A stretch of 64,000 nt of DNA from an uncultured Oscillospiraceae bacterium (lineage in GTDB: Bacteria; Bacillota; Clostridia; Oscillospirales; Ruminococcaceae): NCBI GenBank assembly GCA_905197685.1, contig CAJJZS010000009.1:25451-89450 (forward strand). The letters are read 5' to 3'. The notes below the pieces were generated by a model. The model was not told the origin of the DNA. It made no database searches and was given only the letters and a program-made list of their open reading frames with translations. Below, piece by piece: positions 25,150-34,146 of this stretch. Position 1 is the stretch's first letter. Each line of letters begins with the position of its first letter. Made by a program: the position numbers and the translations under genes.

Positions 25150-27222
25150 TTATTCCTGATTAAATGCTTTTGCTTCTTCGATAACCTTTGCTTCCAAGTT
25201 GGAAGGAAGCTGTTCATAGCGGGCAAAGTCGAGGGTGAAGTAGCCGCGACCTTGTGTCATGGAACGGATTGCAGTTGCAAAATCGCTCATTTCGCTCATC
25301 GGAACGTCCGCTTCAATTTCCTGAAGGTTGTCGTCGGAAGGATTCATGCCCAATACGCGACCGCGGCGTTTGTTCAAATCGCCGATGATGTCGCCGGTGT
25401 TGGAATCCGGAACATAAACCTTCAGATTACCGATTGGTTCCAAAAGGACAGGGGAAGCCTCCGGCATACCGTTTTTATATGCGATGGAGGCTGCCATCTT
25501 AAAGGACATTTCGGAAGAGTCAACCGGATGGTAAGAACCGTCCACCAAGGTAGCTTTTAATCCAACTACCGGATAACCTGCAAGAATACCGTGTTTTACG
25601 CAGTCCTGCAAGCCTTTTTCAACTGCCGGGAAGAAGGACTTCGGAACAGCGCCGCCGAATACCTTTTCTTCAAAGACAAGTCCGTCGCCGACTGTCGGCT
25701 CAAATTCAATCCAAACATCGCCGAACTGACCATGACCGCCGGACTGTTTCTTATGTTTGCCCTGTACTTTTACTTTTTTGCGAATGGTTTCACGGTAAGC
25801 GACTCTCGGAGCTTCCAGAGAAACATTAACGCCGAACTTATTTTTCAGTTTGGAAACCAGAACATCCAGATGCTGTTCGCCCAGACCGGAAATCAGCTGC
25901 TGATGTGTTTCCGCGTTGTTTTCATATGCGATGGTCGGGTCCTCTTCCATCAGACGCTGCAAAGCGGCGGCAATCTTGGATTCGTCCCCTTTTGCTTCGG
26001 TTTTGATTGCCATGGTAAGGCAAGGTCTTGGGAAGTTGATTGGCTCAAAGGTCAGCACCTTTTTCGGGTCGCACAAAGCATCGCCGGTTTCGGTAGCGGC
26101 AAGTTTGGTAACGGCGCCGATATCACCTGCGGTGATGTAAGCGGTATCTTCCTGCTTTTTGCCGCGGACATAGATGATTTTACCCAGTCTTTCCGGCTGA
26201 CCGGTTCTGGAGTTGACAGGAGCCGTATCGGCGGACAGTTTACCGGAGATAACCTTCACATAGGACAGTTTACCGATAAACGGGTCTGCAATGGTTTTAA
26301 AGACATAAGCTGCCAAAGGAGCCTCGTCGGTGCAGGGAACTTCAATCGGTTCGCCTTCGGCGTCGGTTGCAAGCTCGGAGCCTTTTTCCCATGGGGAAGG
26401 CAGCAGGTCAACCAGGCAGTCCAACAGCATATCAATCGCCTGGAGGTTGGTCGAACAGCCGCACAGAACAGGGGAAATCGAGCCGTTGGTTACGCCGGTG
26501 TGTACGCCGCGGATAATTTCGTCGCGGGTAAACTGCTCGCCGGAGAAGTATTTTTCAAACAGAGCCTCGTCGGTTTCTGCAACCGCTTCGGAAACAGCTG
26601 CGGTAAGACCGTCCAGACGATGTCCGAAATCGGGCATCTCAACCTCGTGCGGTTCGCCCTTTTCGTTGTATGCGTATGCCTTCATATCAATGAGGTTGAT
26701 GTAGGATTTTACTTCGTTTTCTTCTACATAAGGAACAACGATAGGACATACGGTAGGACCGAAGGTCGCCTTGAGTTCCTCAAATACTTTATAAAAATCA
26801 GCGTGTTCCGCATCCAGCTTGCTGACAAAGAACATGGTAGCTTTGGAAGCGTCTTTCGCCATCTTGTATGCTTTTTCAGTGCCTACGCCTACACCGGATT
26901 TGCCCGAAACGGTAATCAGCAGGCTTTCTGCTGCGCGCGCGCCCTCTGCGGTTTCGCCGGCAAAGTCAAACAATCCGGGAGTGTCGATTAAGTTAATCTT
27001 GGTGCTGCCCCACGCAAACGGAGCAATCGAGGTGGAAACGGATACCTGACGTTTGATTTCCTCAGGGTCATAATCACTGACGGTGTTGCCCTCTGCAACC
27101 TTTCCCAATCTATCGCTGGCGCCTGCCTTAAACAGCAGAGCCTCTGCTAATGAAGTTTTACCGGAATCACTGTGACCGGTTAAAGCAATGTTACGAATCC
27201 TTCCTGCGAGATATTGTCTCAT
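25150..27222 (-). CDS. Elongation factor G-like GTPase (EF-G paralogue)
   Basis: 690 aa with the full EF-G domain order. The P-loop is GHSDSGKTS, G3 is DTPGLFDF, and G4 is SKLD instead of the canonical NKMD. The C-terminal half contains GRVLGMNPSDDNLQEIEADVPMSEM and a TQGRGYFTLDFARYEQLP ending typical of domain V. These deviations place it among the EF-G2-type paralogues found beside the housekeeping fusA. The role is unclear (translation stress, recycling or a Tet(M)-like function are options). Monocistronic. Confidence 0.85.
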   Translation of the reverse strand: MRQYLAGRIRNIALTGHSDSGKTSLAEALLFKAGASDRLGKVAEGNTVSDYDPEEIKRQVSVSTSIAPFAWGSTKINLIDTPGLFDFAGETAEGARAAESLLITVSGKSGVGVGTEKAYKMAKDASKATMFFVSKLDAEHADFYKVFEELKATFGPTVCPIVVPYVEENEVKSYINLIDMKAYAYNEKGEPHEVEMPDFGHRLDGLTAAVSEAVAETDEALFEKYFSGEQFTRDEIIRGVHTGVTNGSISPVLCGCSTNLQAIDMLLDCLVDLLPSPWEKGSELATDAEGEPIEVPCTDEAPLAAYVFKTIADPFIGKLSYVKVISGKLSADTAPVNSRTGQPERLGKIIYVRGKKQEDTAYITAGDIGAVTKLAATETGDALCDPKKVLTFEPINFPRPCLTMAIKTEAKGDESKIAAALQRLMEEDPTIAYENNAETHQQLISGLGEQHLDVLVSKLKNKFGVNVSLEAPRVAYRETIRKKVKVQGKHKKQSGGHGQFGDVWIEFEPTVGDGLVFEEKVFGGAVPKSFFPAVEKGLQDCVKHGILAGYPVVGLKATLVDGSYHPVDSSEMSFKMAASIAYKNGMPEASPVLLEPIGNLKVYVPDSNTGDIIGDLNKRRGRVLGMNPSDDNLQEIEADVPMSEMSDFATAIRSMTQGRGYFTLDFARYEQLPSNLEAKVIEEAKAFNQE

Positions 27223-27271
27223 AGAGTATCGCCCCTTTCAAGTTGCCACTCTGCGGTGGTATCACTATTCA

Positions 27272-27300
27272 AGTATAACAAATTCTTTGCGGATTTTCAA
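27272..27300 (-). promoter_or_regulatory. Promoter of the EF-G-like gene
   Basis: TTGAAA, 17-nt spacer, TATACT on the minus strand. Confidence 0.65.
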
Positions 27301-27618
27301 TATAAAAGTATCAATTTTGCACGATTCAGAGTGTAGAATTAAGAGGAACGCACCTGTACAAAATAGACAAAAAATGCAGAGAAAAACAAAGTTTTCCAAA
27401 AAAATTGCGTCAAAATGACAAATTGCCCCGATTTTTCACAAAAAAGGAAAACAAAAAACACAGGCGCGCCGCACAAGAAAAAAGACGCAGACTGTGTTTT
27501 TTGCATGGTGAATTTATTTAGAAAAGAGGGATGGAGTTTTGAGAAAGGGAGCGTGTTTTCCCTTTCCTGTTATATAACGGGGAAGAAAGGGAAAAGCCTT
27601 CAAAATGCGGCAAATTGT
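27301..27618. other. Gene-free stretch with one long imperfect palindrome
   Basis: No frame here has a convincing ribosome site. At 27556-27595 TTTTCCCTTTC and GAAAGGGAAAA enclose a GTTATATAAC core. The palindrome lies just past the niaR stop but lacks a U tract, so a terminator role is uncertain. Confidence 0.4.
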
Positions 27619-28161
27619 TTAAAAAGTTTTGTGCGGCAGGTTTTCCGATTCGGAAAATAAAATTCCCTGCTGTTTTAAGCAGTTCAGCACCCGGTTGAAA
27701 TCCTCCTCATGCTCAAAGGCGATGGTGTGCAGATGGATTCCGTTTGTCAAAGCGCACAGCGGCGGGGCATTGCTGCTGCCCAGCTTTTGAATAAACTGGT
27801 CGGCATCAAATCGAGAAAAAATTTGCAGCTGTCCCGAAATTTGTCCGTAAACCGGGTGTTCTACCGTAACATCTAAAACAGCGCAGCCGTTGTCCACCAC
27901 TGTGTACAGCTCCCGAGCCATTTGTTCGTCCCGATGGCGGCAGGCGATGGTTCGGCACATTCGTCTGTTTTGGCTTTTCTGCAAGATATATCCGCGGGGG
28001 GTGGCGGCAATATCGTGTCCCGAAGCGCGCAATAAAGCGACATCCCCCACAATAATCTGTCGGCTGACGCCGAATTCTTTTGCAATCGCGCTTGCGCTCA
28101 GCGGCTGGCTTTTTTCTTTCAGCAGATGAAGCACCTGCTCCCTTCTCTGTTCCGAGTTCAT
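27619..28161 (-). CDS. niaR: NiaR-like transcriptional repressor (HTH + 3H domain)
   Basis: 180 aa, the usual NiaR length, from the ATG with AGGAGTG upstream. The N-terminal HTH_11 (REQVLHLLKEKSQPLSASAIAKEFGVSRQIIVGDVALLRASG) is followed by the 3H domain with histidines in TVEHPVYG and TNGIHLHTIAFEHEEDF. NiaR senses nicotinic acid and represses NAD-synthesis and niacin-uptake genes. No nad genes are nearby; the ECF S component 3 kb away is a possible target. Confidence 0.87.
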   Translation of the reverse strand: MNSEQRREQVLHLLKEKSQPLSASAIAKEFGVSRQIIVGDVALLRASGHDIAATPRGYILQKSQNRRMCRTIACRHRDEQMARELYTVVDNGCAVLDVTVEHPVYGQISGQLQIFSRFDADQFIQKLGSSNAPPLCALTNGIHLHTIAFEHEEDFNRVLNCLKQQGILFSESENLPHKTF

Positions 28162-28246
28162 TAAAAACACTCCTGTTCGTATGTCAGATTCTGTTTTTAT
28201 GATAACACAGTCCGACCGGGGATTCAAGACAGCAAGCTGTTTCAAT

Positions 28247-30541
28247 TTACGGAATCATCTGTTCAATCTTTAACGGCTGATCCCAGTGATAGGCGATCAA
28301 TCCCAAAGAGGTTTTTTGCGCATTTCCTGTTTTTCCCACACTGCCGATCAGATCTCCTGCGGCAAGAGTTTGTCCGGTCTGTACCGCAATATCTTTTAAT
28401 TGGGTATAGGTCCAAGTAACGCCTTTTTCGTCAAAGACCTGTACAGTGTCGCCATAGGTCGGGAGAAATCCGCAGAAGATAACCTCTCCCGGCACGGAGC
28501 AGCTGACGGAGCTCCCTTCCGGGGCGCAGTAGGCTCGCATATCCGGAATATTTTTCATACTTTCCACAGAGGTTGGATTTTTAACAGGCGGTATAAAACT
28601 TTCGGGCTTTAGCAGGGCAGCCATCTGTTTGTCCGCTTCTTCGTTGGAAATCACTTCTACCCGGGAAATCATGCCGGCTTCATTTCGGATAATGCGGGTG
28701 CTGATTTTGCCGGACGGATTTGGAGAGATGACAAATTTTCCGTCCAACACGGTTCTTACCGTTTGGTTTTGGAACAGCCACTCACAGTTCTGATAATCAT
28801 ATCGGAACCCGTAATCTTTAAAAGAAAGCATAGAAGAAATAGCTACACCGTTTTGTTTGATTCCTACCGGATTTTTACCATTGGATTTTTCTTCTAATGA
28901 TAACGTTCCGTAAATATCTTGAAACAAAGCGGAAAAAGGGTGATCCTCCCCACGGAACTGAAAAACGCTTCGATTGTTGTAGACGAGTTTACCATCAACT
29001 CCGTTGTTGTCGGGATAAAAATGAAGACCGTAATCTTTAAATTGTGCAAAATATTTTTGAAAATCCAAATTGCCTGTCCGCGCAAAAGCGTGGTCGGAGG
29101 CAAACAGTTCCTTATAAAAATCGGAAGAAGAATTTAAAAATTGACCGACAAGTTCATCTTTATAATTATCGTTGATGATGTGTGTTTTCAATAAAGAGTC
29201 ATCCAAACGGCTTCCCGTAGTCCAGACATTAATTTCTCCCAGATTATCCTGATAATACAGTAGATGACACCAATTGTCAATCAAAACCTTGATTCGCTTG
29301 CCGTCATACATCAGACATTTATCTTTCTCGTTATAGGTAATCTTCCATTTAGAATAGGTTTGAGCGATTTGCTTCATAGTTTGTTCGGCATTTCCAAACT
29401 GCTTTTCGGGAAAAGGAATCATCGGTTTTGTCGGTGAGTTTGCAGTTGCTTTTTTATTTTCCGATTTTTCCGAAACCGGAGCGGATACAACCGGTTTTTC
29501 ATCCGGTTTTTGAGAGGTTGCAAAGACGGTGGTCAGGCTGCCGACAATCATTAAAGCGGCGGCGATTCCGGCAAACGATGCTTTTTTCATCTTCATAATC
29601 GACACAATCCTTTCTTCCATTCCGTTTCTGCTGAAGTTGCTGTACAGAGAAGCGAAACGGTGTTTCTTTTCTTCCAACTCGATCAGAGCAAGCGCATAAG
29701 GGCGCCGATTTTGTTCGCCCATTCGGAGCAAAACATCTTCGTCACAGGCAAGCTCCAAATCGCGGTTTGCAAACAGATACATTACCCAAACAAGGGGATT
29801 AAACCAGTGTAAGCAGACAGCGAAAGTCAGGATTTGCTTTGTTAGATTGTCCCAATGGCGAATGTGGCTGTACTCATGGGTGAGAACATAGGGCAGCTTG
29901 TCGCTCTCCTGTTCCAACAGATTTTTCGGCAGCAGAATGACCGGAGAAAAGATACCGTAGGTAAGCGGTGTATGGATTCGGTCATGTTGGCGAATCTGTA
30001 CCCGTCTGCGCAGCGGCAAAGAATCTGCCCAACGCAGAACAGCCTTTTGTTCAACGGGAAGCGACATCTGAAATTCCCGGATACAGTGCAGATACCCTAT
30101 GCCAAAAAAGGCAGCGCAGATTAAAAATCCAGCACCCCAAATCAGAGAAAACGGGGAAATCTGGAAAACGGAATCGGAAAATTTCTGTGCCGGGGTATTT
30201 TCCGATTGCGTCAGAGCGTTTGTTTCCTGTTGATTGGGAACAGAACCTTGAATAGGGGGAGTATTTTGCTGTTTTAAGATGATCGGCGCATCGGATAAGG
30301 GAAAATCCTTATAGGACGGAGAAGAAATCTGTTCGCTCGGCGCGGAAAGTTCCGTATTCGGCAGTAAGGAGTAGATGCTCAGCTCGGACGGAATCGAAAA
30401 AGGAACGATTAAGCGAATCATTACCACTGCCCACAAAACCGAAAAAGTTTTTCTGGGAAGGCGTTCCAGCGTCAACACACGAACGAAAAGGATAGCGACA
30501 ATCATTAAAGCGGCGGATAGGCTCATCTGCAATAAATTCAT
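28247..30541 (-). CDS. BlaR1-type M56 membrane peptidase with degenerate LytM-like tail
   Basis: 764 aa from the ATG with AGGCAGGTG upstream. The N-terminal part has membrane segments and the zinc-protease motif LTHEYSHIRHWDN (HExxH), then DLELACDE, as in BlaR1/MecR1. After a further membrane segment (about residue 340) comes a long extracellular region, ending in a domain that reads like M23/LytM (GEVIFCGFLPTYGDTVQVFDEKG...GDLIGSVGKTGNA). The usual YAHL and HLHFE zinc ligands are replaced by YTQL and LGLIAYH, so it is probably a binding, not lytic, domain. It is coupled with the BlaI-type repressor gene just upstream. Confidence 0.85.
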   Translation of the reverse strand: MNLLQMSLSAALMIVAILFVRVLTLERLPRKTFSVLWAVVMIRLIVPFSIPSELSIYSLLPNTELSAPSEQISSPSYKDFPLSDAPIILKQQNTPPIQGSVPNQQETNALTQSENTPAQKFSDSVFQISPFSLIWGAGFLICAAFFGIGYLHCIREFQMSLPVEQKAVLRWADSLPLRRRVQIRQHDRIHTPLTYGIFSPVILLPKNLLEQESDKLPYVLTHEYSHIRHWDNLTKQILTFAVCLHWFNPLVWVMYLFANRDLELACDEDVLLRMGEQNRRPYALALIELEEKKHRFASLYSNFSRNGMEERIVSIMKMKKASFAGIAAALMIVGSLTTVFATSQKPDEKPVVSAPVSEKSENKKATANSPTKPMIPFPEKQFGNAEQTMKQIAQTYSKWKITYNEKDKCLMYDGKRIKVLIDNWCHLLYYQDNLGEINVWTTGSRLDDSLLKTHIINDNYKDELVGQFLNSSSDFYKELFASDHAFARTGNLDFQKYFAQFKDYGLHFYPDNNGVDGKLVYNNRSVFQFRGEDHPFSALFQDIYGTLSLEEKSNGKNPVGIKQNGVAISSMLSFKDYGFRYDYQNCEWLFQNQTVRTVLDGKFVISPNPSGKISTRIIRNEAGMISRVEVISNEEADKQMAALLKPESFIPPVKNPTSVESMKNIPDMRAYCAPEGSSVSCSVPGEVIFCGFLPTYGDTVQVFDEKGVTWTYTQLKDIAVQTGQTLAAGDLIGSVGKTGNAQKTSLGLIAYHWDQPLKIEQMIP

Positions 30542-30569
30542 GCAATCACCTGCCTTTCTTCGGCAAGTC

Positions 30570-30932
30570 TTATTCTTCAAAACTGCCGACAATTTTTTTC
30601 AGATTTTCAATCTGTTCTGCGCTCAGTTTTTTTCTGCCGAGCAAAGCGGCGAACAGCTTATCGGCAGAGCCGTCATAGATTTTGTTAATCAGTTCGTCGG
30701 TCTGCTCCTGTTGTATTTCCTCCTTTGCTACTAAAGCATGGCACATAAAATGAGGCTCGGAGCGAAGAATCGCACCTTTTTTAATGCAGCGTTTGATGAG
30801 GGTGTAGGTTGTGTTCATATTCCAACCGACCGATTCCTTTAGCACATCGGAGATATACTTGGCAGTGCAGTCCCCATGTTTCCAAAGAACATCCATTACC
30901 TTCAGTTCCGAATCAAATAATTTGCTTTCCAT
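30570..30932 (-). CDS. BlaI/MecI/CopY-family repressor
   Basis: 120 aa from the ATG with AGGAGGATA upstream. The winged helix (DSELKVMDVLWKHGDCTAKYISDVLKESVGWNMNTTYTLIKRCIKKG) and C-terminal dimerisation helices are typical. BlaI proteins repress their operon until the partner M56 protease triggers their cleavage. The three dyads in its promoter are the likely binding sites. Confidence 0.92.
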   Translation of the reverse strand: MESKLFDSELKVMDVLWKHGDCTAKYISDVLKESVGWNMNTTYTLIKRCIKKGAILRSEPHFMCHALVAKEEIQQEQTDELINKIYDGSADKLFAALLGRKKLSAEQIENLKKIVGSFEE

Positions 30933-30953
30933 TTTTATCCTCCTTTCTGTAAG

Positions 30954-31019
30954 ACTGTGGTAGTTTGTCTGTCTATACACTACCGCAGTCTTATAAAACT
31001 GTCAACACACGACCGCAGT
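30954..31019 (-). promoter_or_regulatory. BlaI-type operator/promoter region
   Basis: Three related dyads, on the plus strand ACTGTGGTAGT (30954-30964), ACTACCGCAGT (30979-30989) and ACGACCGCAGT (31009-31019), follow ACTnCnGnAGT. A minus-strand -35 TTGACA (31005-31000) lies between the second and third sites, and the -10 region (TAGTGT/TGTATA) overlaps the second. Confidence 0.65.
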
Positions 31020-31074
31020 AGTTTTAGATGGAAAATCAATTTTCGTCAAAAGTGACAAAGATTGGTAAAAAACC

Positions 31075-31126
31075 TTGACAGATAAAAAAGGGATGCTATA
31101 ATAGGTGAAGATATGTGTCAAGACAC
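31075..31126 (+). promoter_or_regulatory. Promoter and downstream dyad of the ECF S-component gene
   Basis: TTGACA, 16-nt spacer, TATAAT preceded by TG. The dyad GTGTCAAGACAC (31115-31126) lies just after the predicted start, where a bound repressor would block elongation. A stem ACCTGC/GCAGGT follows in the leader. Confidence 0.65.
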
Positions 31127-31167
31127 CTGCTTGCGGCAGGTGCATACTTTGAGGAGGACGTTATTTT

Positions 31168-31734
31168 ATGAAACGAACAAAAACTTATCAGCTTGCTTTG
31201 GCAGGAATGTTGATTGCCGTAGGAATTATTATTCCGACATTTTCCCCTATTAAGATTATCATTGAGCCGGCTTCCTTTACGCTGGCAAGCCATGTTCCGG
31301 TCTTTCTGGCGATGTTTATCTCCCCGGCGATGGGTGTTGCGGTTTCTTTGGGAACAACATTGGGATTTTTCCTCGGAGGATTTCCGCTTACTGTTGTTCT
31401 GCGCGCGTTGACCCATGTTATTTTTGCCCTTGCAGGCGCGCTCTACTTAAAGAAAAACGATTATCAGCTGATTGATTCGGTAAAAAAATCTCTGCCGTTT
31501 TCGTTTGTAATCGGTTTGCTTCATGCAACCTGTGAAGTTTTGGTTGTTCTGCCGTTTTACATCAACGGTTCAATGCCGCAGGCAAACTATGACAAAGGAT
31601 TCTTTGTTTCTATCTTCTTGTTGGTCGGCGTTGGCTCTGTCATTCACAGTATGTTTGACTTTGCTCTGTCGGTATGGCTCTATCGCCCGATTCAGACCGT
31701 TTATTCCAGAATGGGGCAAAAGCTGCACGCATAA
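31168..31734 (+). CDS. ECF transporter S component (vitamin-type substrate)
   Basis: 188 aa with five to six membrane segments and the S-component pattern LALAGMLIAVGIIIPTF...SFTLASHVPVFLAMFISP. S components bind a vitamin or precursor and work with shared EcfA/A'/T subunits encoded elsewhere. Substrate is not determined; niacin is a reasonable guess because a NiaR gene is close and a repressor-type dyad overlaps the transcript start. GAGGAGG precedes the ATG. Confidence 0.78.
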   Translation: MKRTKTYQLALAGMLIAVGIIIPTFSPIKIIIEPASFTLASHVPVFLAMFISPAMGVAVSLGTTLGFFLGGFPLTVVLRALTHVIFALAGALYLKKNDYQLIDSVKKSLPFSFVIGLLHATCEVLVVLPFYINGSMPQANYDKGFFVSIFLLVGVGSVIHSMFDFALSVWLYRPIQTVYSRMGQKLHA

Positions 31735-31756
31735 AAAATTCGGATAAAATTCGGAT

Positions 31757-31792
31757 AAAAAAGGAAGGCATTTTAAAATGCCTTCCTTTTTA
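31757..31792. terminator. Terminator after the ECF S-component gene
   Basis: AAGGAAGGCATTTT/AAAATGCCTTCCTT perfect stem with T run. Confidence 0.85.
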
Positions 31793-31898
31793 GTTTATCT
31801 TTTCCATTAAATCCCAAACATCGCAGCACAACGCTTTGATAAGATTTCCTATGTTCCTTTAGGAGTAGTATGTTAACCGCTCATTTTTCACTTTATCC

Positions 31899-31936
31899 AA
31901 AACAAAACCACCCGAACAAAACTTGTCCGAGTGGTT
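31899..31936 (-). terminator. Terminator of mrp
   Basis: AACCACTCGGACAAG pairs with the downstream GTTCGGGTGGTT, and a T-rich run follows on the minus strand. Confidence 0.75.
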
Positions 31937-31955
31937 ATTGGATTCGGGAAATGCT

Positions 31956-32807
31956 TTATTCCTCAAATTTGCGGTTTTCCAACGCAATCAAACGTTCTGC
32001 TGCGCCTTCCAGATATTCTACCGGCATCTGGTCGATCTTTCCTGCATCGCACAAAGCAGCAAGGTTCGGGTCAATCGGAATTCTGCCCAAAACTTCCAGA
32101 CCGGTTTCTTTTGCAACCTCTTCCAGTTTGCTCTGACCGAAGATGTTAATCTTCTTTCCGCAGTCCGGACAAACCAGGTAGCTCATGTTCTCTACAATGC
32201 CCACAACAGGAATGTTCATCAGCTGAGCCATTTTGCAGGCTTTCTTTACAATCATGGATACCAGATCCTGCGGGGAGGTTACGATAACAATGCCGTCTAC
32301 CGGAATCGACTGGAACACAGTCAACGGAACATCTCCGGTTCCCGGCGGCATATCAATAAACATATAGTCTACTTCGCCCCAAACAACATCGCTCCAGAAC
32401 TGTTTTACGGTTCCTGCAATAACGGGACCTCTCCAGACAACCGGGTCATCGGTGTGTTCCAAAAGCAGGTTTACCGACATCACTTCCATACCGTTTGCGG
32501 TAAGGCGAGGGTCAATGCCGAGTTCGGTTCCCTGAGCGCGTCCGGTAATGCCGAACATTTTTGGAATGGAAGGACCGGTGATGTCCGCGTCCAGAATTGC
32601 GGTGGCAAAGCCGCGGCGCTGCATCATGGTTGCCAAAGAAGCGGTTACCATAGATTTTCCTACGCCGCCTTTTCCGCTGACAACGCCGATTACTTTTTTA
32701 ATATGGCTAAGGCTGTTGGCGGGTTCCAGAAGGCTCTGCGGTTTGGAGCAGGAGCCTTTGCTCTGACAGGAAGAACAGTTGCCGGAGCAGCCGGATGATT
32801 CACTCAT
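31956..32807 (-). CDS. mrp: Mrp/NBP35-family iron-sulfur carrier ATPase
   Basis: About 283 aa. A Cys-rich N-terminus (CSGNCSSCQSKGSC) is followed by the deviant Walker A GVVSGKGGVGKS, DADITGPSIPKMFG, and IDMPPGTGDVPL, with a C-terminal CPDCG pair. These P-loop proteins carry and transfer Fe-S clusters in the cytosol. The ATG of MSESSG is chosen because the ribosome site (AGGAG) abuts the earlier Met. Monocistronic. Confidence 0.93.
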   Translation of the reverse strand: MSESSGCSGNCSSCQSKGSCSKPQSLLEPANSLSHIKKVIGVVSGKGGVGKSMVTASLATMMQRRGFATAILDADITGPSIPKMFGITGRAQGTELGIDPRLTANGMEVMSVNLLLEHTDDPVVWRGPVIAGTVKQFWSDVVWGEVDYMFIDMPPGTGDVPLTVFQSIPVDGIVIVTSPQDLVSMIVKKACKMAQLMNIPVVGIVENMSYLVCPDCGKKINIFGQSKLEEVAKETGLEVLGRIPIDPNLAALCDAGKIDQMPVEYLEGAAERLIALENRKFEE

Positions 32808-33024
32808 TTTCTTCATCTCCTAAAATGATTTGCGGTAGCATCCGCTGATTGTATTATACCCTTTTTTCTTTCCTTTCGCAATACCCCGTTTTCTGTCATC
32901 GAAAAAACAAACGAAGATGGGAAGTCTGCTCTCAAAAATCTGTTTTCCGACTTCTTAACGATATGAAAAGAAGGACAGAACCCTTGTGCTGAAAGAGAAA
33001 CTGCAAATCCTGTAAAAAAAGGAC

Positions 33025-33053
33025 TTGTTTCTGAAAGAAAAATTGCATATAAT
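33025..33053 (+). promoter_or_regulatory. Promoter of the asparaginase operon
   Basis: TTGTTT, 17-nt spacer, TATAAT within the 310-nt gap after mrp; nothing else is seen in that gap. Confidence 0.6.
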
Positions 33054-33117
33054 GGAAACAGAAACAAGAGATTTCTCAAAAGGAATATCGCATTAAAAGG
33101 GAAAGGGAAGAAAGATT

Positions 33118-34116
33118 ATGAAACATATCCTGCTCATCGCAACGGGCGGAACCATCGCCTCCAAAACCACCGAAAACGGATTGGCTCCGCAGATTTCTTC
33201 GGAGGAATTGCTCGACTATGTGCCGGCGGCAAGAACCTTCTGCACCATCGACGCAATCCAGATTTTAAATATCGACAGCACCAATATTCAGCCGGAGCAC
33301 TGGCTGCTGATGGCAAAAACCGTGCAGGAAAACTACGATAAATATGACGGATTTGTTATCTGCCACGGTACCGACACTATGGCATATACCTCGGCGGCTC
33401 TGTCCTATCTGATTCAAAATTCACCGAAACCGGTTATCATTACCGGCGCGCAGAAACCGATTTCGATGGAGATTACCGATGCCAAAACCAACCTTTTGGA
33501 TTCGCTGCGTTTTGCCGCCTGCGACGATGCGCACGGGGTCAGCATTGTGTTTAACGGCAAGGTCATCGCGGGAACCCGTGCCAGAAAGGTACATTCCAAG
33601 AGTTTTAATGCTTTCGACAGCATCAATTTTCCGGTGTTGGCGACCATTCGTGACGATAAAATCGTACACTATGTAAAGGAAAATTGCCCTTGCTCCTATC
33701 CATCTTTTTATATTGACCTGAATCCGAAAGTCTTTTTGCTCAAACTGATTCCGGGAATGGATCCCGGTTTGCTGCCGTGGATTGGGGAGCATTATGATGC
33801 GGTGATTATGGAAAGTTACGGTGTGGGCGGTATTCCAAGCGATGAACACCGCAACTTTTTAAAAGAGGTGGATCGCCTGATTGCCAACGGCAAAATTGTG
33901 GTGATGACCACCCAGGTTATGTACGAAGGCAGCGATATGGCGGTGTATGAGGTCGGACACGTTGCAAAGGAACGCTATGGTTTGATTGAATCCTACGATA
34001 TGACACTGGAAGCGACCGTAACCAAGCTGATGTGGATTATGTCCCAAACCAATGACCCGCAGAAGATTAAGGCGATGTTCTACACCACCATCAATCATGA
34101 TGTGTTGTTTCAGTAA
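33118..34116 (+). CDS. ansA: L-asparaginase, type I (cytoplasmic)
   Basis: 332 aa without a signal peptide. Catalytic blocks are LIATGGTIAS near residue 6 and HGTDTMAYTSAALS near residue 85, with the second threonine and lysine region GAQKPI. Converts asparagine to aspartate and ammonia. The aspartate could feed aspartate semialdehyde, a substrate of the carboxyspermidine route, though no direct link is shown. A TetR gene follows 30 nt later. Confidence 0.93.
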   Translation: MKHILLIATGGTIASKTTENGLAPQISSEELLDYVPAARTFCTIDAIQILNIDSTNIQPEHWLLMAKTVQENYDKYDGFVICHGTDTMAYTSAALSYLIQNSPKPVIITGAQKPISMEITDAKTNLLDSLRFAACDDAHGVSIVFNGKVIAGTRARKVHSKSFNAFDSINFPVLATIRDDKIVHYVKENCPCSYPSFYIDLNPKVFLLKLIPGMDPGLLPWIGEHYDAVIMESYGVGGIPSDEHRNFLKEVDRLIANGKIVVMTTQVMYEGSDMAVYEVGHVAKERYGLIESYDMTLEATVTKLMWIMSQTNDPQKIKAMFYTTINHDVLFQ

Positions 34117-34146
34117 TTGACCGGGAAAACGCTGAGGAGGAACGAT

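Noticed and set aside
27415..27660. 81-codon plus-strand frame in the niaR/EF-G gap
   Set aside because: No ribosome site, lysine-rich low-complexity start, and overlap with the niaR 3' end.
31111..31150. preQ1 or THF riboswitch before the ECF S component
   Set aside because: The leader is only about 60 nt and lacks the conserved pseudoknot sequences of those families; a repressor dyad and a simple stem fit better.
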